Source of the DNA: Bemisia tabaci | Taxonomy: Eukaryota > Arthropoda > Insecta > Hemiptera > Aleyrodidae | NCBI RefSeq assembly: GCF_918797505.1 | Contig: NC_092797.1 | Location: 13,653,372-13,717,371 of the forward strand | Length of the DNA stretch: 64,000 nucleotides | Reading direction: 5' to 3' | Part shown: positions 47,667 through 56,923 of the stretch, piece by piece | How the letters are laid out: each line of letters opens with the position of its first letter | Position numbering within the stretch: the first letter of the stretch is position 1 | Notes under the pieces: model-generated | Told to the model about the DNA's origin: nothing | What the model saw: only the letters and a program-made list of their open reading frames with translations | The model's database searches: none | Translations under genes and position numbers: made by a program

Positions 47667-47794
47667 AATGGACGTTTTTCTGCCAAACGGAACTATGTGC
47701 ATCATGACGTGAGCCCTGAGACCCATAAGAATGTATGCGTAACAGGGCTCACGTCATAATGCACATAGTTCCGTTTGGCAGAAATACGTTCAAT
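47667..47794. mobile_element. Hairpin element with CTGCCAAACGGAACTAT arms, copy 2
   Basis: The left arm TTTTTCTGCCAAACGGAACT with ATGTGCATCATGACGTGAGC pairs with the right arm GCTCACGTCATAATGCACAT and AGTTCCGTTTGGCAGAAATA. The loop reads CCTGAGACCCATAAGAATGT. Nearly perfect, younger than the copy at 21327. A one-end remnant (CAAATCGTTCTGTTTGATAG AAATACGTCCAATT) lies at 59023. Confidence 0.9.
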
Positions 47795-49377
47795 CAATGT
47801 TCCGCGGTCGGGAATTAATAGTCTGGTCCGAAGAATCACGCCAAAGCAGGCATGACGCAGTCTTGCCGAACTTCCTGATAATGGACGCGACAAGTTAATC
47901 GCTTTGAAGTTTTCTAGGGACTGTCCAATTTATCATATTTTCACGAACCGGCAACTGTTGAGAGGAATGAGAAAGGGATGTATCTACTGGTGCCAAATTT
48001 CGCATACACAACTTTTTAGGTTGTCCCTAAAAGGAGACGATCTCTCTCTCGATTGGCGTGTGGAAAGCAGTATAAGTATGGTTATTGTCAATGAGAGAAT
48101 TTTCACGCCCGCGCGTCTGATTGTAGAAAGTTCTTAAAAGCTCCTCACGGATACAACCCCAAATATGAAGGGGAAATAATGTCCAAAAATGAAAAAATGT
48201 TGAACTTAAAAACTGGAGCTTACGATGTTTTTTGTTGTAAATTAAATTGCAACTGTAATTTGAGTAACTACATAATTTGCTTCGAAATACCAGTGAGAAC
48301 TTTTCAAAGTAGATCACAAAGACTTCAATCAACATTAGAAAATCAGCCTTATGTAAAAAAAAAAAAAAAGCACGGTTGATTTGCTTCAATCAATCATTTC
48401 AGTTATTAATGCATTTACTAATCAGTTAGCTTTTTTAAGTGTGCATGTATTTATTTATTTTTCAAAAATACCTGTTTTTATTATTTTTTATTTTTTGACT
48501 GCCTAATCATGGAACCCGATCATTGCGTGAATATAATGGAAATTCACGCACTAAAAAGTTAACTTTTGATAAGTAAATTCAAAAATCATGTCTCGGTGGC
48601 ACTGTTTTAAAATTCTTCAATTCCCACTTCTAATTCGAGAAAACTGGAAAAACCCCATAAAATACAGTCTTAAAATTGGATAAAAGCTATTTTTAGAATT
48701 AACAGGGTTTGAACTTGAGCTGGAGCTTACAACGATTCACGGCCCCAAACTACTTAGACTTTTGCGATTATCTTACTCCAAAAGATATAATGTTTTTTTC
48801 CATAAAATACAATTCGAAATGCCTAAATCATCCAGTCCAATAATTTTTTCCGCGCCTGAAAAATATAACGGGAGTAAAAGTGTAGTAAACACAAATTAGT
48901 ATTCTGAGCACAACCTCAAGTGTGAGAATTTTTGTGGTACTCTCCTGAACTTAATCGATTACGCTCCTCCAATGAGTTGCTTTGATGTTTACAATCGACA
49001 TTTGGCAACCGGTTGTATCTGCGTTGAGTGTGAAGTATGGCGCTATCCCGCCAACACGCCCACACTTACGAGTACGACCTGATCGGCTTTTTAATTTATT
49101 TAATTTTTTCTTTCTTAATCGATGGGGTAGACGTGCTCCGAATGCACATCGAGAAGCACGAAAGTCACACTCGGAAAAACCTAAACGAATTTTACGCACT
49201 TATATTCCTTGATCGACGAAGTACAGACAAGTTAAGCGAAGATACTGCCTTTTTGCACGAAAATGGAATTGTTAATGGTCCCTGAATCTGACAGGCCTTG
49301 TGATCCGTATTTACGATTATCTCTCCTAATTATCAACTCCTTTAAACTTTCCGACTCCGTTGATGTGTTTTATGTGC
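47795..49377. other. No gene seen
   Basis: Includes an A-rich run at 48353-48370. The mirrored frames at 48951-49285 have no recognised domain. Confidence 0.5.
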
Positions 49378-49519
49378 AGTTTTCATTTTGCAGTTAGGAA
49401 CCACAATTTCTGGCTCATCCTTAAAAACACAAGGAAAATTACATGGAAAAACTGATGGTACATACATTGTTTCTAGGCTGAGCCAGACATTGACATTCCA
49501 AATTACAAGATGCAGTCCA
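49378..49519. mobile_element. Short-type TTGGACTGCATTTTGCAA MITE (142 bp)
   Basis: Left TTTCATTTTGCAGTTAGGAA with CCACAATTTCTGGCTCATCC; right GGCTGAGCCAGACATTGACA and ATTACAAGATGCAGTCCA. Confidence 0.85.
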
Positions 49520-49529
49520 TTTGTAAAAT

Positions 49530-49592
49530 TTGTTTGCTGTTCCGCGAGATCGTTTTAGAGATTGGGAGTTCAAACTCCAGACGCAGGCGAAA
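49530..49592 (+). repeat. Possible SINE fragment with B-box-like word
   Basis: GGGAGTTCAAACTCCAGACG followed by CAGGCGAAAA resembles the B-box end of the tRNA-derived head at 49839 in the opposite orientation. No A box recognised. Confidence 0.3.
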
Positions 49593-49660
49593 AAACTACT
49601 AAGAAGGCGAAACACTGGGAAAAAAACACATTAGATCTAGAGTCCAGACTCTTGAAAACA

Positions 49661-50103
49661 TCACGGAAAAAACGAGCTTAGGGTTGGGACCTACATGTTA
49701 GTGCTGGACACTAACGAGGATTAGGTCAAATGGAGCCACCAAGTCAGAGGAGTGCTGGGCACTAAACAGTTCGAGGCTGGGTCACTAAGGAAGAAGTAGT
49801 GTCAAGCCCTAAAGTGACTTTGGAGCGAGCGTAAAAATGAAACGCCTCCGCCTGGGATCGAACTCGGATTGCGCCGGTGGAAGACCAGCGCGTTACCACC
49901 AGGCTATGGTGACTCCGACGTCTCATGGTGAATTTACACCTGTTAAGCGCAACTACGTCTCGCGGCATCTGATTAGCACTACTATGTTCAGTGCCCACCT
50001 GTACTGCCTTCCGGTGTTGAGCTGCACAGCGCTTAGACGCCAGCCCTCAACTACTCCCACTAAACGGCCAGTAGTGCTCAACACTAGTCTTGTTTTTTCC
50101 GTA
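49661..50103. mobile_element. Nested element with CACGGAAAAAAC ends
   Basis: Ends CACGGAAAAAACGAGC and CTTGTTTTTTCCGT. It carries TAGTGCTGGACACTAACG and TAGGTCAAATGGAGCCACCA near the left, and CAGTAGTGCTCAACACTAGT near the right, matching the smaller hairpin at 50420. The middle contains the tRNA-like head at 49839-49918. The intact copy at 58311 lacks it. Confidence 0.8.
49839..49918 (-). repeat. tRNA-derived SINE head
   Basis: The minus strand reads CATAGCCTGGTGGTAACGCG (A box), then an arm GCGCTGG / CCGGCGC around the seven-base loop TCTTCCA, then CCGAGTTCGATCCC (B box). Spacing and arms fit a tRNA with anticodon TTC, but the acceptor stem is not convincing, so it is a SINE head or tRNA pseudogene and not a functional tRNA. 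Confidence 0.55.
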
Positions 50104-50419
50104 ATTGAAAAGAAAACATACTCTTGATTCAATCAGATTTTTGCTTAAATCAAAAGGAAATCCGCTCAAATTAAGAGGCTTGGTTCTTGATTTAATCAAA
50201 AATCCGATTGAATCAAGAGTATTATTTCTTGTCGATGTTTTTAAGAGTCTGGACTCTAGATCCAATGTGTGTTTTTTTTTTTTTTTCCCAGTGAAATACG
50301 TCGACTGAACAATCCTTACGAACTTGCAAAACTTGGCGAAACGTCGCTGAAAACTTGAAAAAATTTAGAGTGATCTCACAAAACGTTGAACTAGCCGAAA
50401 TATATTATAATCTTTTACT

Positions 50420-50613
50420 ACACAGAAAAAACGATATAGTGTTGAGCACTAACTGCTTAGATCAAATGGAGCTAGCTAATATGGTAGTAGCACTGAGCCC
50501 TACAACTTTAGGGTCCAGCCCTACGGACTCGAGGTCTCAGCAGTACTGCCAAATCAGCTGACTCCATTTGATCTAAACAGTTAGTGCTCAGCACTACATC
50601 GTTTTTTCCGTGT
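50420..50613. mobile_element. TAGTGCTGAGCACTAAC hairpin (194 bp)
   Basis: The left arm ACACAGAAAAAACGATATAG with TGTTGAGCACTAACTG pairs with the right arm CAGTTAGTGCTCAGCACTAC and ATCGTTTTTTCCGTGT. TAGATCAAATGGAGCTAGCT pairs with AGCTGACTCCATTTGATCTA. Confidence 0.88.
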
Positions 50614-50997
50614 AAGTTAACTACTAGCCTCAATGAGTCCGAGTAGCCACTCTCTCCTAAAGGCACTGCAACTGAGAGTTCGACAACACCAGTGTCACCG
50701 AGGCGTTCCTTGCGAAAGTTTGCATAGTAATAGCCGGTTAAATCGCGCGGAGCTTGCAGGAACTGGAATTCGCATTAGCCCGGTAAAAAATGAAGGAGCG
50801 GTTGAATGCCCACGATTGTGCCGCGCACACAGTTCTCCCCGCACAATCAATTCAGCATCATACGGGGGAAAAGACACGTAGCCTACCTCTCGACCTCACA
50901 CCCTCCTGTCATGCTCGGCCTAGAAATATCGTCGCCCGCGGCTCGCTCCGGTGTCTTTCGCTGCGGGTGAAATTAAATTCTTTCAAAGGAAGATCCC

Positions 50998-52700
50998 TGA
51001 AAGCGCACGCTGCTTAGCACAAAACAATCGGGAGGGAGAAAAGTGCAGGGACCGAAAAAGCCACCTTTCGCGTGGAATCATATCGTCGTCCCCGCACGAA
51101 AGAACGTAACTGCATTTCCATGTTGCCAAATTTCCCATCACAAATTGTTCATTAAAAAAGAAGATCTTGGGCATTTCTAACTGAAAATTTCACTGATTTT
51201 TCCTCGGATAGCATGAGAAATCAGGAATAATTGTGGATGAAAATTGCACAAGTACATTTTTGTAAAATAAATTATTTGTTTCAGTCAAAGTCGCTGAAAG
51301 CGCACGCTGCTTGGCACGAAACAATCGGGGGCGAGGGAGGAAAGTGCAGGGACCGAAAAAGCCACCTTCCGCGTGGAATCATATCGTCGTCCCCGTACGA
51401 AAGAACGTAACTCCATTTCAATGTTGCCGAATTTCCCTTCGCAAACTCCAAATTAGACACGAGAATCTTGGCCATTTCTAACTGAAAATTTCACTGATTT
51501 TTCCTCAGACAATATGAGAAATCAGAAAAATTTTAGATGAAAATTGCACACGGAAAAAGAATTCTCGGCGTTGTTACCACGGTCCGTCGGTACCTTTACC
51601 ATCTCACTTTTTTTTACCGATTATTGGTAATTTTACCGAGACAGACTGGTAAGTTTACCTAAAAACCGGTATTTTTACTGTTTTTTTCCAGGTAAGAATA
51701 CCACTTTCATTGGTAATCAATTCCCGGTAACTTTGCCATTATCTCGGTAATTCTACGACAGTCGATAAAAAATATTGGCGTTTTTACAAAGGTCCAGTAA
51801 AATTACCGAGAAAGTTCAATAATTTTACCGAGATTTCTCGGTAAAATTACAAATTTTATAAATGGTAATTTTGCCAAGAAAAAACTGGGATCAAATAGAA
51901 CCCTGAATTCTTGGTAATTTTATCCTTCTCTTAGTAAATACACCGAGATTTTTTTTTCAGTGTTCCTAACTGAAAATTTCACTGATTTTTCCTCAGAAAA
52001 TATGAGAAATCAGAAAAATTTTAGATGAAAATTGCACTAGTACATTTTTGTAAAATAAATTTTTGTTTCGGTCAAATTGGCAACCTCGGAATGGAGTTAC
52101 GTTTCTTCACTCGAGAAACGACGATCCACCCCTCGAGCCGGGATCAACCAGTGGGGGAAACGTCGTGTCCCCCCTCCGCTCCCCCCCCACCTCGCGATCC
52201 AATTGCTGGCTTGTTTTTGTTTTCCGCCTCGGTTGAGATCGTCATGAATTGCTGTCAAAAGATTTGGTTACATTTGAATCCACGGTTTCTTGCAATCCGG
52301 AGAGATAGGCCTCCTTTTTTCTAAAGAAGATCTTGGGCATTTCTAACTGAAAATGTCACTTATTTTTCCTCAGATAACATGAGAAATCAGGAACATTTTT
52401 GGTTAAAATTGCACGATACAATTTTGTAAAAATCGATTTTTTGTTTGGGTCAAATTGGCAACCTTGGAGTGGAGTTACGTTCTTTCATTCGGAAACGACG
52501 ATCTACCCCTCGAGCCGGGATCAACCAGTGGGGGAAACGTCGTGTCCCCCCCCCCCCTCCCCCACTTCGCGATCCAATTGCTCGCTTGTTTTTGTTTTCC
52601 GCCTCGGTTGAGATCGTCATGAATTGCTGTCAAAAGATTTGGTTACATTTGAATCCACGGTTCCTTGCAATCCGGGGAGACAGGCCTCCTCCAGCTCGCG
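50998..52700 (+). repeat. Tandemly duplicated block built from one inverted-repeat element
   Basis: Units A (50998-51290) and B (51291-51548, continued after the insert) share AAAGCGCACGCTGCTTRGCA, the AGTGCAGGGACCGAAAAAGC word and ATATCGTCGTCCCCGYACGA. Units C (51965-52320) and D (52321-52700) share TGGCAACCTYGGARTGGAGT, CCTCGAGCCGGGATCAACCA and a 140 bp run from CAATTGCT to TGCAATCCGG. The start of A/B (AACGTAACTGCATTTCCATG) and the start of C/D are inverted matches, so they are the two ends of one transposon of about 320 bp. All units share the TGAAAATTTCACTGATTTTT core. Confidence 0.8.
51548..51963. mobile_element. GGTAATTTTACC-rich element with CACGGAAAAA ends (416 bp)
   Basis: The ends CACGGAAAAAGAATTCTCGG and CACCGAGATTTTTTTTTCAG TG bound a body in which GGTAA or TTACC occurs well over a dozen times (for example GGTAATTTTACCGAG, CGGTAAAATTAC). 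It interrupts the tandem block; about 72 bp on each side (51477-51547, 51967-52037) are near-identical direct repeats. Confidence 0.75.
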
Positions 52701-53035
52701 GGACGGCGGGCGAGGGAAGAAGGATTTTCCGATCGGGGGCGGTTGTGATATGTGTCAATCAGAACAACTCGGAGCGGAGTTTGAATCGAGGAAACTTACC
52801 GTAAATTCATATCGGAAAAGAAGCGATGCATGATTCTCGCGAGGGGCCGTTCGGTTATTAGGTCACGCTCAAAAACGGAATTTAAAACCCCATTCCCCCT
52901 CGACGCACGATTGTCACGCGTGTTTGAACCTCCTTCAAGCATTATGATATCCCTGTACGAACGTGAAAAAATCAAATGTATGAAAGCGTAAGTTTTTCGG
53001 GAAATTTTCGACAACCTAGCGACATTCACTCATTT

Positions 53036-53284
53036 TCCAAATGAAAGAACGTGACTGGAAACTTCGATGTTACGAAACTTCTAGGGACAAATTATATTAT
53101 TACAAAGAGTCTGTTGGACAATTTTGATTGCAGATTGATTACTCTTGTAATTACAGGGAAAAAACCGCAAAATTTTGAACAAATATTAGAATCATACGTA
53201 TAATGGGAAATAATTGAAACGGCTCAGTCGGTTGTGTAAATTTAGAGTGATATTGCATTTCTTCGTCTGGGAAACAACGATTTT
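53036..53284 (+). mobile_element. Diverged relative of the 51 kb inverted-repeat element
   Basis: The left end AATGAAAGAACGTGACTGGA with CTTCGATGTTACGAAA resembles the GAACGTAACTGCATTTCCAT end at 51100. The right end ATTGCATTTCTTCGTCTGGG AAACAACGAT resembles the far end of that element. Confidence 0.5.
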
Positions 53285-53405
53285 CGGGGATTTTTTAAAG
53301 TTACGTAGTTCTTTCTCCCCAAAGAAAAATTATACCCTCTCCCCCTTCAGACTAAGATTTGGCTGAAATAGTGCCCCTGAGCTACCTTTAAATTAAGTCT
53401 AGAAG

Positions 53406-54368
53406 CGCCCTGGTAAAAATTGGCAGTAGAATCTGTGTTCCAAAATACCATAGACCTACGGCCGGCTGTAAGATTTCCAATAGCTTCTATAGCCGGCTAC
53501 ACAACTTCTTATAGCCTTTCATAGCCGACGGCGATTAAGCATCTCACAGCCAGGCGATAAAGTGTAGGCTAAACGTCACTAATTACGGACGCTAGGACTT
53601 AGTGAGTTTTTGGACCACTGCTCTCTTTTTGGGCCGTATATAGTATCTTGATTTATTTTACGAGGGAAGCTCCGTACTTTTGATGGATGCCTGCCATTCC
53701 TAATATATTAGAGCGCCTTCAGTTTCGTGTGATACTGTGCAATACCTCTGGTGTGAAATAGTTGCTCCAAGCGCCGTGGCACGCTGCGGTGCGGCAGGCG
53801 GGCAGCCAGCGCGAAACGCGCATTGGCGCCTACAAACCTAACAGGGATACTTCACGCGTTGCGCAATGCGTGAAGTATCCCTGTTAGGTTTGTAGGTGCC
53901 AGTGCGTTGCCGCTCCGCTTTGTGTTAGGCTCTAATATTTAATCTGGCGGAGTCAGCGTTATTCAACTCATGATTTTGAAATGTTTGCACATCCTGTATG
54001 GATTATTCTCGTTTTAATTGATAAAAAAAATATGTATTAAAGGAAAATATAACGTGTGTTTTGTAAATATTAAGGTGGTTCCGTAAAAAACTTAATGATT
54101 TCCAAAGCACACAAATTTCTACACAATTTCTTACAGCCTTTTATAATCGATGGCGAAAAAGCAACAGCCAGGCGATAAAGTGTAAAGCCCGGCTATAGGA
54201 ACCATAGCCCGGCTGCATAATTTTTTATCGCTTCGTATAGCCCGGCCGCATGATTTTCTCCGCATTCTACAGCCAGCTATATGATTTTCTGTAGCCTTCT
54301 TTAGCCGGCTATAAGAATTCCTATGGTATTTTGAAACGCAGCTCTTATCGCCAATTTTTACCAGGGCG
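53406..54368. mobile_element. CGCCCTGGTAAAAATTGGC element (963 bp) in the host gene's intron
   Basis: The left end CGCCCTGGTAAAAATTGGCA and right end GCCAATTTTTACCAGGGCG are inverted repeats. The next inner words are also paired: TCCAAAATACCATAG / CTATGGTATTTTGAAA. Both arms carry many TATAGCCGGCT/AGCCCGGC words and the same AACAGCCAGGCGATAAAGTG TA stretch. A separate hairpin MITE (53708-53935) sits inside. No coding frame. Confidence 0.82.
53708..53935. mobile_element. Nested hairpin MITE with AACCTAACAGGGATACTTC arms
   Basis: The inner palindrome at 53810-53912 reads TGGCGCCTACAAACCTAACA, GGGATACTTCACGCGTTGCG and back through its complement with almost no mismatch. The outer limits TTAGAGCGCC and GGCTCTAA are proposed from short inverted ends. 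Its GAGCGCCTTCAGTTT start resembles the GCGCCTTCAATTT dispersed repeat, which may be a related family. Confidence 0.8.
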
Positions 54369-54694
54369 TTCATAAAATACTTGACGCACTTTTTCAGAAT
54401 CTTATACCCCCTCCATTTTGTAACGCTTTTGATGACGTAGATCCCTACCCTTAACACCTAAAAAGAAAAAAGTGTTACACTCTCCTCGACCACCCTCTCC
54501 CTAGAGCGTTATGTAATTTATGAACAGCTAATTTCCAGCGGTGTTGGCGTTGCTCTCGTTCTTGTTTATACTTGGCAACGTCATTCACCACACTCCCCGG
54601 AATTTCGAATTCAACATAAGTTACCAGTCCTACCCGCCCCACATAAGCCTTTTTTCACCTGGATAATATCCTTTTGTTTCAAATTAGGCTAACG
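54369..54694. other. Start of the host gene's downstream intron
   Basis: Between the splice donor and the CGCCCTGGTAAAAA element. Nothing else recognisable. Confidence 0.55.
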
Positions 54695-54700
54695 ACTCAC
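54695..54700 (-). other. Splice donor GTGAGT of the coding exon
   Basis: The minus strand reads CAG|GTGAGT, a full consensus 5' splice site, directly after the last conserved codon of the exon. It decides the coding end, because the unspliced frame terminates after three more codons. Confidence 0.8.
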
Positions 54701-55291
54701 CTGTGCGTATCGATCGACGACGCCCTCGCCCAAATTGAGCTCGGTGCCGGCCTCGCAATTACCACCGAGGGTGTGCTGCGACTCGACCTTCTTCAGGAAA
54801 TACGAGACGATGTCCTCCCGCTCCGGCTGGTTGCTGATGTTCTCGTCCAACTCGGGCAGATCACCCGCGTCCGACTCGTCTTTCGGGTGCCGCTGCCTCA
54901 CCTCGTCGAAGTCCTCCCCCTCCACGTCCAACGTCACGTTCTTCGCGCTCCTATTCGACATCTGGTACAGGTTGTAGATGTCGCTCTTCAACTCCAAGAT
55001 CTGCGAGGTTAGGTTCTCCGAGTCGCTGGCGTTGAACAGAGCGGAGATCTCGGTGGTGACGGGTGGCGCCCCTACCGGATTCTCCTCCCAGTCAGGGCTG
55101 GAGCGCTCGACGCGGATGGTGGACTTGGTTCCGTAGAACTCCTCGTTGTTGGGGTTGGCGTTGTAGAGGATGTGCTTGAGCTTCCCGTGGCGGATGGTGT
55201 TACCGTCGTGCGAGTAGAGCTTCAGCGGCTCGCACCTGTAGAGCTTGAGGTAGACGAGGATGGTGAGGGCTCCCGCTATGAGCACTTTCAT
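54701..55291 (-). CDS. First coding exon of a secreted or membrane glycoprotein, possibly a GPR158-like receptor ectodomain
   Basis: The exon encodes 197 residues and ends in phase 0 at a CAG|GTGAGT donor; three codons past the donor the frame reaches a stop, so it must be spliced. The ATG at 55291 is chosen because the open frame upstream has only a TTG start; it has A at -3 and begins a hydrophobic N-terminus (MKVLIAGALTILVYLKLY) that fits a signal peptide or signal anchor. Residues 85-155 carry five N-glycosylation sequons (N87, N93, N113, N118, N151) and an acidic, low-complexity stretch follows (125-160). The last part (NCEAGTELNLGEGVVDRYAQ, residues 178-197) has one cysteine and looks like the start of a folded extracellular domain. 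It resembles, from memory only, the N-terminal ectodomain of insect GPR158/Smog-type class C orphan GPCRs; that identity is weak. Base use is much more GC-rich than the surroundings. Downstream exons were not found and should lie below 54695 or outside the window. Confidence 0.82.
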
Positions 55292-55477
55292 CGTGGCCGA
55301 GCGCGTCAACTCGCGAGGTCGGCGACAGCGCCATCTGGCGGGGGGACGGCGGAGGCGCGCCCGGTCCGCTCCCGGTGGTCGCCCGGCATCGCGAGCTCAT
55401 TCACTCGCCAAGCGAGGCGGGCATCGCGGGCCGCCGCTCACTTCGACACGCGCATTCTCGGCTCCTCGCTGCGACAC
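55292..55477 (-). other. 5' UTR part of the same exon
   Basis: A splice acceptor reading TTTTTGTTGCAG|GTGTCG on the minus strand ends at 55478, so the exon probably begins at 55477 and carries about 186 untranslated bases before the ATG. The stretch is GC- and CpG-rich. The upstream non-coding exon or promoter would lie at higher coordinates and was not identified. Alternatively transcription starts inside this GC-rich block and the acceptor is fortuitous. Confidence 0.55.
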
Positions 55478-55564
55478 CTGCAACAAAAAGATATCATAAG
55501 AGTTAAAAATATTACAAGAATACAAACAACTTGACTGTTGAAAGTTTTTGTTTGCCGAGACATG

Positions 55565-55635
55565 CACTGGAAAAAAATACATTGGATCTAGAGTCCAGAC
55601 TCTTGAAAACATTGACAAGAAAAAACAAGCAGTGA
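55565..55635 (+). mobile_element. Left fragment of the GATCTAGAGTCCAGACTC hairpin
   Basis: CACTGGAAAAAAATACATTG, GATCTAGAGTCCAGACTCTT and GAAAACATTGACAAGAAAAA match the first 70 bp of the copy at 58311. It lies under 90 bp upstream of the host exon's splice acceptor, within the presumed intron 1. Confidence 0.75.
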
Positions 55636-55865
55636 ACTCCAACACAATGTGTTGATAAGGCGCGTCATTAACTCGCACATATCAACCCCTTTAGTTTTCA
55701 TTTACAGAGATTTCAAAATAGGCAAACAGCATAAAAAGAGAATTCACGATCCAACACTGCGAGGTCAAAGACGCACCTTGACGAGACCGTGTATTGTGAA
55801 AGTAGAAAGCTATTCGATCGAATTTAAGTTTTTTGATCTGCCTCAAGCAAAATCTTATCAGATTC

Positions 55866-56889
55866 TTGAAGAAAAGTGCTACGGAATAATTTAAGCGAAG
55901 AAAGGAAAAATTCTGTCGAACTCCTAGAAGATAAAGTCGATTTAAAGATATTTTGGGGCTAAAATACCCAAATCACCGGTAGTAAAAATCCCGTTATATT
56001 ATTGAAAAGAAATTGACTCGATATAAATGCAATTGCATTAAATACGTCTTGATTTTGTTATTTTAAACGTCTTTCCATGCAAAGAAGTTCAACCATGTCG
56101 TTGCTTTATTCATTCATGAATTGAAAGTAAGCAATCTACATCCCGAAAATCTACTGATTTGCCGTAAAAAATTGCAGAAACTTGATATACCAGGTCGATG
56201 CACCCACTCGTTGAATTTACCAACCAATTTTGTGAGTGCAAATGTGTAAGAATCAATATGCTATAGTCATTTTGGGTGCATTTATTTTTCATGAAACAAT
56301 AATAATTTCAATCCCGAAAAACCATCAATTTTCCGTATAAAATCGAAAAAATCAAAATATGTCAACTCCCCGACGTGAAAATTAGATTCTACGTATGTAA
56401 AATGTAAATACTTATGTATCGATATGCTGAACAGAACTATGTGTGGACAGTCAGAAGCCCGCGGCAACATTAATTCAACAGAAAAACTGTAAAAATTAGA
56501 TAGGATTTTAGCCGCTTTGCCCGCCTCTCCTCGCTACTTACAACAAACCGTTCTTATACTCATCTCAAAATTTTTCTCAGAGCTTTGGGTTATTATCAGC
56601 TTCCATTTAAACTCCGGTTCGATGGCCGAATCGGCTGCCAAAAAAGCAAGCCACTGTTGAGGGGTTCTATGAGAAATTCGTGATATTATCGGCTCTCAGG
56701 AAATCACCCCATGGCTAAAATTGGTGGTATAAATGTTTAAGTGCTTAAAATAATCGTATTCAAGAAACTAAGGAATTAAACTATGGAGTCAATTTCTTTT
56801 TAATAATATAACGAATTTACTACCGGTGATTTAGCTATTATAGCCCCAGAATACTTTTAAAGCGCCTTTGCGTTCCAGAATCTCGACGG

Positions 56890-56923
<34 letters not shown>

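Larger units (their letters stand above)
49612..50293. mobile_element. GATCTAGAGTCCAGACTC hairpin, split by an inserted element
   Basis: The outer ends ACACTGGGAAAAAAACACAT and TTTTTTTCCCAGTG enclose TAGATCTAGAGTCCAGACTC and, at the far side, GAGTCTGGACTCTAGATCCA. With 49661-50103 removed, the sequence is collinear with the intact 245 bp copy at 58311. Confidence 0.85.

Noticed and set aside
49839..49918. Functional tRNA-Glu gene
   Set aside because: A and B boxes and the anticodon arm are good, but the acceptor stem does not pair and it lies inside a transposon.
55292..55309. Upstream start six codons before the chosen ATG of the host exon
   Set aside because: That codon is TTG. The first ATG in frame is at 55291 and has A at -3.
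54674..55534. Plus-strand frames and other-phase minus frames over the host exon
   Set aside because: They are shadows of the GC-rich exon. The true frame is supported by splice sites, the signal sequence and glycosylation sites.
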